NCBI RefSeq assembly: GCF_011682145.1
Contig: NZ_WHJH01000059.1
Coordinates: 1 to 43,147 of the forward strand
DNA: 43,147 bases
DNA from: Massilia mucilaginosa
GTDB lineage: Bacteria > Pseudomonadota > Gammaproteobacteria > Burkholderiales > Burkholderiaceae_D
Reading direction: 5' to 3'
Positions 36,565-43,147 of this stretch are shown piece after piece. Made by a program: the position numbers and the translations under genes. Numbering within the stretch: the first letter of the stretch is position 1; each line of letters begins with the position of its first letter. Below the pieces are notes generated by a model, which made no database searches, was not told where the DNA came from, and saw only the letters and a list, made by a program, of their open reading frames with translations.

Positions 36565-37797
36565 TTATTGCACACGAAACATTTCAGGCTGTTTCAGCCT
36601 CTCAAACTCGATGACCGCGATCACGAACGTAGGCGCTGCCGTCACAGCAGCAATGGCCCAGGCCAACGGCAAGCCGAGCGCCACCGCAGCCACGACGGCT
36701 ACCAAAATGAGTAGTGCAATACCCCACGCCCAGCCCACTTGCGCCAAGCCACGGGCGATGTGGCGGTGTAGCCACCACAGTGTTAGCAAGTAGACACCTA
36801 CGGCCGCCGCCACAAGGCCAATAGCCAATGTAGGTGCGACGGCGTGATATGCGGAACTTCCTTTGAACCCATCTGCAACAACCTCCAAGAACGCGCCCAA
36901 GGCGGCCAATGAGCCAAATACTACAAAGTGTCCGTAGCCCCAATTGAACGCACGTTCGCGGTGGTGATGCAGAGTCTCTGCGTTGGGCACCAGGAAGTAG
37001 ACCCACCAAAGGGACAGAATTAAGCCGACTGAGCCCAAGCCAACCATTGCCAAGTCGAGCGACCAGCCTTGTACTTCGATCAAGCCAGCCACTGCGTTGA
37101 AGGCACCAAGCACACATTCGCCCAGCACGATGATCGTGAACAGCCCATATCGTTCTGCGATGTGGTGCACATGCCAGGGAGTGTGGCCCGCCTTGGCGGC
37201 CCAGATCGGAACAGACAGCTCCAGTAACATGAGCATAAGGAAGCTCGGCAGCGACCAAGCACCGGATAGTGCTAGGCGAGCGAGCCACAGAAGCTGCAAG
37301 CCCCCGATGCCAATGGCCGAGCGTATCGCGGTCTGTCGCCGTTCTGGATGCTCGCGTGCGGCGCGCAGCCACATCGCCAGCAGACCAATGCGCATCACCG
37401 CATAGCCGATCGTTACGGCGATGAAGTCGCCCTCAGCGACCTTGGGCATGCCGGAGGCCAAAATCAGTACGCCGACCATCTGCACCATCGTCCATAACCG
37501 GTAGATGGAGTCGTCGGTATCGTAGGCGCTGGCAAACCAGGTGAAGTTCATCCAAGCCCACCAGATGGCTGCAAAGCCTGTGCAATATGCAAGCATCCCC
37601 ACCGCTAGATGGTGTTCGCCAACGGCATGGTGCAGTTGCGAGGAGACCGCCGCGACGGCAACGACAAACGTTAGGTCGAACAACAGTTCCAGCGGGGTGG
37701 AAACGCGGTTGGTTTCGTGAATGTCACGACCTACCATGCGGCGCAGAACACGCGTGTGGGCCACAGGTGATTGGACAGGTGAAGATGGTGAAGTCAT
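36565..37797 (-). CDS. LtrA-like (low temperature requirement A) membrane protein
   Basis: A 410-residue multi-pass protein with about ten membrane helices. Family marks: VSTPLELLFDLTFVVAVAAV at the start, AIWWAWMNFTWFASAYDTDD, and ERYGLFTIIVLGECVLG in the middle. LtrA was named from a Listeria low-temperature mutant; its molecular role is unknown. The start at 37797 (MTSPSSPVQ) is preferred over 37842. It is the third gene in a minus-strand series behind the oxidoreductase and hydrolase, 142 bp downstream of the latter. The sequence 36394-36564 has no gene. Confidence 0.85.
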   Translation of the reverse strand: MTSPSSPVQSPVAHTRVLRRMVGRDIHETNRVSTPLELLFDLTFVVAVAAVSSQLHHAVGEHHLAVGMLAYCTGFAAIWWAWMNFTWFASAYDTDDSIYRLWTMVQMVGVLILASGMPKVAEGDFIAVTIGYAVMRIGLLAMWLRAAREHPERRQTAIRSAIGIGGLQLLWLARLALSGAWSLPSFLMLMLLELSVPIWAAKAGHTPWHVHHIAERYGLFTIIVLGECVLGAFNAVAGLIEVQGWSLDLAMVGLGSVGLILSLWWVYFLVPNAETLHHHRERAFNWGYGHFVVFGSLAALGAFLEVVADGFKGSSAYHAVAPTLAIGLVAAAVGVYLLTLWWLHRHIARGLAQVGWAWGIALLILVAVVAAVALGLPLAWAIAAVTAAPTFVIAVIEFERLKQPEMFRVQ

Positions 37798-37939
37798 CCG
37801 GGCTCTATGGCAGAAAACGGGTCGGAAGTAGTCGATTCCCACGGCAGGAGCCTGAGTATTACAACCGACCCGGCGCTAAGGCAGAACTGCGGCCGTAACA
37901 AGGCTACTGCAGTGCGCGCTGGCGTACTTGCGTCGCGGT

Positions 37940-38509
37940 TCAGGTCAGCAACGGGAACGCGACAGCACCCGCAGGACTCGCCCAGTTCTTAACCAATTCA
38001 GCCACTACCGCGCCTGTGCTTGTAAGGCGTACGCCAGCCCGCTCCATCCGACGCCAGGCCATTTCTTCGGCAATCGGATTCGACGAACCACAGGCGTCGC
38101 ACACTACCTGCACGTTAAAGCCTTCCTGCAGCGCGCTGATGGCGGGCATGACCATGCAAATGTCCGTCGTGACGCCCGCCATCACAAAGTTGCGTTTGCC
38201 GGTGGCCCGGCATGCGTTGGCAAAGGCCTCATCGTCCCAGGCGTTGACCACACCTTGGCGTTGGATGCGCGCGGCAAACGCCTCGGGCAGTATGTCTTGC
38301 AGCTCGGGCATCAAGGGACCCTGGACGTTGACATTGGTCTCTTGGCTGGAGGTCAACACCACCGGCATGCCTGTGCCTTTGGCGAATTTGGCCAGAACGA
38401 TCACATTGCGCTGCAGCAGCGCCAGCGGCGTTGTGGAAGCCCAGGTGTTGGTGCCGACCTGGTGGTCGATCAGGATCACGGCAGTGTCTTGGAGATTGAA
38501 GCTGTGCAT
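37940..38509 (-). CDS. YcaC-like cysteine hydrolase (isochorismatase superfamily)
   Basis: A 189-residue isochorismatase-fold hydrolase. Asp15 (LIDHQ) and the nucleophile Cys118 (GVTTDICM) are evident. QGVVNAWDDEAFANAC and CDACGSSNPIAEEMAWRRM match the YcaC group, whose physiological substrate is unknown. The usual catalytic Lys position seems to be occupied by an Arg/Gln segment (ARIQRQG), as also seen in YcaC relatives. AAAAGG upstream supports the start. It follows the oxidoreductase gene by 83 bp on the same strand. Confidence 0.85.
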   Translation of the reverse strand: MHSFNLQDTAVILIDHQVGTNTWASTTPLALLQRNVIVLAKFAKGTGMPVVLTSSQETNVNVQGPLMPELQDILPEAFAARIQRQGVVNAWDDEAFANACRATGKRNFVMAGVTTDICMVMPAISALQEGFNVQVVCDACGSSNPIAEEMAWRRMERAGVRLTSTGAVVAELVKNWASPAGAVAFPLLT

Positions 38510-38592
38510 GGTGTTGCCTTTTAAAGGTTGGGGTTTAACGAAGAGAAGTAAAAACAACTGACGGCGATTAACTTGGTCAACGCGCCCGACGC

Positions 38593-39534
38593 TTAAGCCA
38601 CGGGCGCGTTGACATGCAAAACCATTTTCCCGCGCGCTTTGCCTGACTCGCCCAGGCGGTGGGCCAGCGCTGCGTCGGCCAAGGCAAACTCCTGCCCCAC
38701 CAAAATACGCAAATGCCCTGAGTCCACCAGTGCTGCCAGCTGCGCCAACACCACGCCGCGTGGAGGCGTGAAGACAAAGGCCGCGCGCACGCCAGCAGCT
38801 GCGGCTCGCTCGGGCGATGGGGGCGTAGCCGTGGCAACTAGAAGACCGCCTTTTCGCAGCGTGGCCCATGAAGCCTCTTGCGTAGCGCCACCCAAGGTGT
38901 CCAGTACCACATCCAAGTTGCTCGCCAGTTGCTCAAAGCGCTGTGTGCGGTAGTCAATGACTTCGTCCGCGCCCAAGCTTTTGACCAAAGCCAAGTCGGT
39001 TGTGCCAGCCGTGGCGATGACGTAAGCGCCTTGCAGTTTGGCCAGTTGCACGGCCACACTGCCCAAGGCACCCGCACCGCCGTGCACCAGCACGCGCATG
39101 CCGCGCTCCAGCTTTGCAGTTTCCATCAGGGCCGTCCAAGCGGCCTGAGCGGGTGTCGGCATGGCAGCCGCAGCCGCAAAAGAGACCGTGCGGGGCTTGA
39201 GCGCCACTTGGGAGGCATTGACCGCCACGTAGTCGGCATAGCTGCCGCCACGGGCAAATTCGGCATAGAAAAAGACTTCGTCACCCGTCGCAAAGCCGCT
39301 GACCGCACTTCCTACGGCAGTGACCACACCTGCGGCGTCTGAGCCCAAAGCGAATGGGAACGTCTTAGGTATGCCGTGCGCCATGGCGCCGCTGCGCAGC
39401 TTCCAGTCAATCGGGTTGACACCGGCGGCGACCACGCGCACTAGTACATCGCCAGCGTCGCAGACCGGGACCGGTGCGTCTTCGAGTTGCATTTGACTGG
39501 CATCGCCGTAGGCGTGAATTCGAATGGCTTTCAT
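38593..39534 (-). CDS. MDR-family NADP-dependent quinone/enone oxidoreductase
   Basis: A 313-residue medium-chain dehydrogenase/reductase. It starts MKAIRIHAYGDASQMQLED, has VNPIDWKLRSG and LGSDAAGVV, and a Rossmann motif VHGGAGALGSVAVQLAK. No structural or catalytic zinc cysteines are present, so it belongs to the quinone oxidoreductase-like branch rather than the zinc alcohol dehydrogenases. Likely substrates are quinones or alpha,beta-unsaturated carbonyls. It is divergent from a LysR gene 112 bp away and heads the minus-strand unit. Confidence 0.87.
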   Translation of the reverse strand: MKAIRIHAYGDASQMQLEDAPVPVCDAGDVLVRVVAAGVNPIDWKLRSGAMAHGIPKTFPFALGSDAAGVVTAVGSAVSGFATGDEVFFYAEFARGGSYADYVAVNASQVALKPRTVSFAAAAAMPTPAQAAWTALMETAKLERGMRVLVHGGAGALGSVAVQLAKLQGAYVIATAGTTDLALVKSLGADEVIDYRTQRFEQLASNLDVVLDTLGGATQEASWATLRKGGLLVATATPPSPERAAAAGVRAAFVFTPPRGVVLAQLAALVDSGHLRILVGQEFALADAALAHRLGESGKARGKMVLHVNAPVA

Positions 39535-39596
39535 ATTATTGTCTTTCTGGAGTGGAGGTTGGTAATGGTCAAATAATAGACTTTTCCAAAAAAAAA

Positions 39597-39634
39597 TAAA
39601 TAGCAGTAAATGAATAATACTTTTCCATTTATGG
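39597..39634. promoter_or_regulatory. LysR operator candidate, copy 2
   Basis: This 38-bp interval begins TAAATAGCAG and ends CCATTTATGG. It is the counterpart of 30789-30826 with the same internal spacing. The last block is itself an inverted repeat (CCAT-TT-ATGG) ending 12 bp before the LysR start codon. On the minus strand TGCTATTTA looks like an extended -10 for the oxidoreductase operon. Confidence 0.6.
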
Positions 39635-39646
39635 GATACTGGGCAG

Positions 39647-40540
39647 ATGGAAAATCTGTCTGCCTTGCACGACATGGCCTTGTTCGTTGAAGTGGCTCGT
39701 ACTATGAGCTTTAGTCGCGCTAGCACCAAGCTCGGTGTGCCGGGTGCGACGTTGTCGCGGCGCATTGCTGCAATGGAACGCCATTTCGGCGTGCGCTTGC
39801 TAGACCGCAACACGCGCAAGGTAGCCCTCAGCGAAGCTGGGCAACGCTACTTCGAGCGCTGCGCCCACCTGGTGGACGAGGCACGGGCGGCGCAAGAGGC
39901 ACTGTCCGACACCGTCAATCGCCCTATCGGCCATGTGCGCGTGTCTATGCCGGTCGATTTGGGGCTGACCTACATCGGCCCTTTATTGCCCGACTTTGCC
40001 CGCCAATACCCCGGCATCAGTTTGGATTTGGACCTATCGCCCCGTCATAGCAATCTCGTTACTGAGCATGTGGATTTGGCGATTCGTCTGGGTGAGGTCG
40101 TGGGCGATCAATTGGTGGTGCGACGCCTAGGGAGCCTCGAACACTTTCTTTTTGCTGCCCCAAGTTACTTGGCTCTGCACGGGCAGCCGCAGCAGCCCGC
40201 TGAACTGGTTGAACACACCTGCATCACAACCGGCAGTGCGCAGCAAGCTAGCAATTGGCACTTGCAGCGCGATGGGTGCGGTATGGATGTCCAGGTGCGC
40301 GGTCATTTCGGCATTAACAACCCTGGTTTGATCCGCCTGCTGGCAGAACGGGGTTTGGGTATTGCGGCTTTGTCACACAAACTGGCGCGCGAGGCCGTCA
40401 GCGCCGAGCGCCTAGTCCGCGTGCTACCCGATTGGTCTTTCAAGCCCGTCCCGGTAAGCGGCGTTATGGCCACGCGGATGCAGACTGCCAGTGTGCGGGT
40501 TTTGGTGGAGTTTTTGGCAGCGCGACTGTCGCTGGAGTGA
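39647..40540 (+). CDS. LysR-family regulator of the oxidoreductase operon
   Basis: A 297-residue LysR protein. The helix-turn-helix (~8-67) has MALFVEVARTMSFSRASTKL and ATLSRRIAAMERHFGVRLLD. The effector domain begins GHVRVSMPVDLGLTYIGPLL. It resembles the regulator at 30837 in both halves (shared LSRR, TRK, RYFERC and DLDLSPR segments), so the two likely arose by duplication or were recruited from one family. It is divergent from the oxidoreductase/hydrolase unit. The region 40541-40662 downstream holds no gene and no clear transposon repeat. Confidence 0.9.
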   Translation: MENLSALHDMALFVEVARTMSFSRASTKLGVPGATLSRRIAAMERHFGVRLLDRNTRKVALSEAGQRYFERCAHLVDEARAAQEALSDTVNRPIGHVRVSMPVDLGLTYIGPLLPDFARQYPGISLDLDLSPRHSNLVTEHVDLAIRLGEVVGDQLVVRRLGSLEHFLFAAPSYLALHGQPQQPAELVEHTCITTGSAQQASNWHLQRDGCGMDVQVRGHFGINNPGLIRLLAERGLGIAALSHKLAREAVSAERLVRVLPDWSFKPVPVSGVMATRMQTASVRVLVEFLAARLSLE

Positions 40541-40662
40541 CCAAGGAGCACTGCGCGAACAGCGATGGACCATGTTGCCCGGGCGGTTGCCATCAGCGCT
40601 GGCGCCGCGCAACAAATCGACAAGCGTAACGAGGTGGCTTCGCCCCCAAGGGAGACCGGGAC

Positions 40663-43147
40663 TTGAGTAGCATCCATGAGACTGCATATCCACGCTTTAA
40701 GCCCGACCTGACACAACGTGAGCTCGAAGACGTGTACGCGCCTAGTAACGATGACAGCAAATTCATTCGCCGTAACGCCAAGACGGCGGCTGCCAAGCTT
40801 TACCTCGCGCTGCTGCTCAAAACCGTCATGAGGCTGGGATACTTTCCGATGCTTCACGAGATTCCGGCACCTATCGTATCCTTCATTGGAAAAAAAATAG
40901 GCGTGGGCTCTATTCCGGCGCGCGATCTTCTTGAGGAAGAGAAGCGACATCACTCACGCGTAAGATGCATGGAATCGATTCGGGCTTACGTCAAGATCCG
41001 GCCTATTACCGGCGAGACCCACACCGCCATCTTAAGCGCCGCGACGGAGGCTGCCCAGACCAAACAAGAGCTGGCCGATATTATCAACGTCATCATCGAA
41101 GAACTGGTACGCCAGCGGTTCGAGCTACCGGCGTTCACCACGCTCAATCGAAAGGCCTTTGCGGTACGCAGCCAAGTCAACGACCGCTATTTCCGAACGC
41201 TTGCCAGCCCTCTGCCAGAGGCCGTCATTAATCGATTTGACGAGATGCTGACACCCGCCCCGGTCCGGGGGATGAGCGGATGGCAGCAGATGAAACAGGA
41301 TCCCAAAAAGCCGACCAACACGGAAGTGCGGATATACCTTCAGCATCTGCAATGGCTCAAGAGCTGGTCGACCGAACTGCCTGCGGTTGCCCACATCCCC
41401 GTGGTAAAGCGCAGCCAGTATGTGCACGAGGCACGCGCCCTGGACGTAGCAGACATGAAGGCCCTGAAAAAAGATAAGCGCTATGCGCTGATGGTATTGC
41501 TATTCCATGCACAGTTGAGCAAGTCGCTCGATGACGCGATCGAGATGTTCATCCGAAAGCTGCGCAAAATTCACAACGGCGCCGAAGAGCAGTTGCGGCA
41601 GTATTATCTGGAGCACCAGAAACGGGCGGAGAAACTGATCATCCAGCTGCGTGACGTCTTGGAGGCTTTTGTGGAAGGTGAAACGGACGCGGACAGGGGC
41701 GCGCGTATCGCCGCGGCCTTCCAGGATGAGCCAGGCAACCTGCTGATCGAATGCGACGAACACATTGCTTACGCCGGCAATAACTACTTGCCGTTCATGT
41801 TGGCGCCTTATCAGGCGCAACGGCCGCTGCTTCTCAACTGCCTGAGCCTGCTTAATCTGGAATCGACGTCGGCCGACCGATCCCTCATTGACGCGATCCA
41901 TTTCGTGCTGGCGCACCGACAAAGCCACCGCGATTGTCTGTCGATCGCCGGGACCAACCTGAGCTTGAAATGGATTCCGGAAAAATGGCGCAGACTTGTC
42001 ACTGGACAGCGCTCCGGAACTGTCACGGAGGTAAGCCGAAAATATTTTGAGCTATGCGTGCTCACCGAAGCGATGCAGGAGCTGCAATCGGGTGATCTGT
42101 TTGTTGCCAATAGCGATCACTTCAGCGACTACCGCACGCAGTTGGTCGATTGGGATCAGTACCAGGCCGAAGTCGGGGAGTACGGCGCCATGCTCGGGCT
42201 GCAGACGGACCCCAAGGCATTCTCCGCAGCACTCAAGAAGTCGCTTGGGGAGACCGCCGCCCGTGTGGATGCAGGCCTTCCGGATAACGAGCATGTGGAC
42301 TTGGTAGGTACCGAGCTGATCATGCGAAAACACGCCAAGGACGCCCAACCTGATGCACTTGCAAAGATCGATAAGATCCTCACAGCGCGGCTACCTGAAA
42401 AGAACATCCTAGACATCCTAGTGGAATCCGAAGGATGGCTGGATCTGCATAAACATTTCGGCCCACTATCTGGATTCGACTCGAAGATCGACGATCCGCG
42501 TAAACGCTTCATCACCACGCTGTTCTGCTATGGATGCAATCTTGGCGCCACGCAGACCGCCCGTTCGGTCAAAGACTTGAGCCGCAAGCAGGTGGCCTGG
42601 CTCAATTTGCACCACATCACGGAAGAGCGCTTGGAAAAAGCCATCGTCCAGGTCATCAATGCCTACAACAAATTCCTCTTGCCTAAATACTGGGGTTCAG
42701 GAAAGAGCGCTTCGGCGGACGGCACCAAGTGGAACATGTACGAGCAGAATCTCCTTTCCGAGTACCACATTCGCTACGGGGGCTACGGCGGCATCGGGTA
42801 TTACCACGTGTCTGACATGTACATCGCGCTATTTAGCCATTTCATTCCGTGCGGCGTGTACGAGGCGATATATATTTTGGATGGTCTGATCAAGAACGAG
42901 TCAGACATTCAGCCTGATACGCTGCATGGCGACACGCACGCGCAAAGCGCACCTGTGTTCGGCTTGGCCTATTTACTCGGGATCAAACTGATGCCGCGCA
43001 TACGCAACCTGAAAAGCCTTGTTTTTTACAAACCAGACCGCGGTACGCGCTACGAGCACATCAACGGTTTGTTCAGCGAATCAATCAACTGGGAACTGAT
43101 CGAAATCCATCTGCCGGACATGCTGCGCATCGCGCTATCCATCAGGG
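40663..43147 (+). CDS. tnpA: Tn3-family transposase, N-terminal ~828 residues (partial)
   Basis: One frame is open from 40663 to the window edge, following an in-frame TAA at 40627. A TTG start at 40663 has AAGGGAG eight bases before it and gives SSIHETAYPRFKPDLTQREL, a typical start for Tn3 transposases of the Tn4651-like branch. The C-terminal catalytic domain has the first two acidic residues of the DDE triad: Asp686 (SADGTKW) and Asp757 (HGDTHAQS), close to Asp689 and Asp765 of Tn3. The glutamate should lie past the edge. It makes cointegrates that tnpS/tnpT would resolve. No frameshift is seen in the visible part. Confidence 0.88.
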   Translation, partial: MSSIHETAYPRFKPDLTQRELEDVYAPSNDDSKFIRRNAKTAAAKLYLALLLKTVMRLGYFPMLHEIPAPIVSFIGKKIGVGSIPARDLLEEEKRHHSRVRCMESIRAYVKIRPITGETHTAILSAATEAAQTKQELADIINVIIEELVRQRFELPAFTTLNRKAFAVRSQVNDRYFRTLASPLPEAVINRFDEMLTPAPVRGMSGWQQMKQDPKKPTNTEVRIYLQHLQWLKSWSTELPAVAHIPVVKRSQYVHEARALDVADMKALKKDKRYALMVLLFHAQLSKSLDDAIEMFIRKLRKIHNGAEEQLRQYYLEHQKRAEKLIIQLRDVLEAFVEGETDADRGARIAAAFQDEPGNLLIECDEHIAYAGNNYLPFMLAPYQAQRPLLLNCLSLLNLESTSADRSLIDAIHFVLAHRQSHRDCLSIAGTNLSLKWIPEKWRRLVTGQRSGTVTEVSRKYFELCVLTEAMQELQSGDLFVANSDHFSDYRTQLVDWDQYQAEVGEYGAMLGLQTDPKAFSAALKKSLGETAARVDAGLPDNEHVDLVGTELIMRKHAKDAQPDALAKIDKILTARLPEKNILDILVESEGWLDLHKHFGPLSGFDSKIDDPRKRFITTLFCYGCNLGATQTARSVKDLSRKQVAWLNLHHITEERLEKAIVQVINAYNKFLLPKYWGSGKSASADGTKWNMYEQNLLSEYHIRYGGYGGIGYYHVSDMYIALFSHFIPCGVYEAIYILDGLIKNESDIQPDTLHGDTHAQSAPVFGLAYLLGIKLMPRIRNLKSLVFYKPDRGTRYEHINGLFSESINWELIEIHLPDMLRIALSIR

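Larger units (their letters stand above)
26353..43147. mobile_element. putative Tn4651-type Tn3-family transposon with passenger genes (right end outside window)
   Basis: The resolution module tnpT-tnpS lies at one side and tnpA at the other, reading outward, with unrelated passengers between. This is the layout known for Tn4651/Tn4652 of Pseudomonas, where the tnpS-tnpT region and tnpA are at opposite ends. Lower GC than the left half of the window and the mixed gene content fit acquisition. The limits are approximate because terminal repeats were not found and tnpA runs off the edge. It could also be a decayed or composite island. Confidence 0.65.

Overview
The window looks like chromosome of a high-GC betaproteobacterium of the Oxalobacteraceae type (Massilia/Duganella/Janthinobacterium relatives). 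This is inferred from the strong G/C third-position bias, the density of PAS/GGDEF/EAL proteins and hybrid histidine kinases, and families common in that group (DUF2863, DUF5985, DUF4124, GFA). It carries a lower-GC accessory block on the right. No rRNA, tRNA or CRISPR array was seen.

Positions 1-26,070 are core-like. A MerC-family membrane protein sits behind a promoter framed by two identical-type inverted repeats. A DUF2809 protein and a topoisomerase IB converge on a 165-bp element with terminal inverted repeats that supplies both stop codons. Next come an alpha/beta hydrolase, a membrane-bound triple-PAS diguanylate cyclase, AcpH with a coupled unknown gene, a 91-bp palindromic repeat between two ~60-bp direct repeats, an NTF2/SnoaL-like secreted protein, an MFS exporter, a GFA enzyme, a DUF481 outer-membrane protein and a DUF4124 protein. 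The signalling block (11.8-25.0 kb) holds three hybrid histidine kinases, a PAS4-GGDEF-EAL protein, a DUF2863 protein, a bactofilin-like protein and a Nudix hydrolase. It is followed by a 44-residue ORF with an ideal ribosome binding site and two DUF5985 membrane proteins.

Positions ~26,100-43,147 look like a large Tn3-family transposon of the Tn4651 type, running off the right edge. At the left is a divergent tnpT (KfrA-like coiled coil) / tnpS (tyrosine recombinase) cointegrate-resolution module, with a 12-9-12 inverted repeat between the genes. At the right is the N-terminal ~828 residues of a Tn3-family TnpA. Between them lie about 12 kb of passengers in three modules: (i) pirin and Old Yellow Enzyme reductase divergent from a LysR regulator; (ii) two orphan periplasmic binding proteins, a porin and a chemoreceptor; (iii) LtrA-like membrane protein, YcaC-like hydrolase and MDR quinone oxidoreductase divergent from a second LysR regulator. 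The two LysR divergons carry the same 38-bp footprint with identical spacing, so modules (i) and (iii) may form one electrophile/quinone-response regulon. The terminal repeats of the transposon were not found, so its exact limits are inferred.
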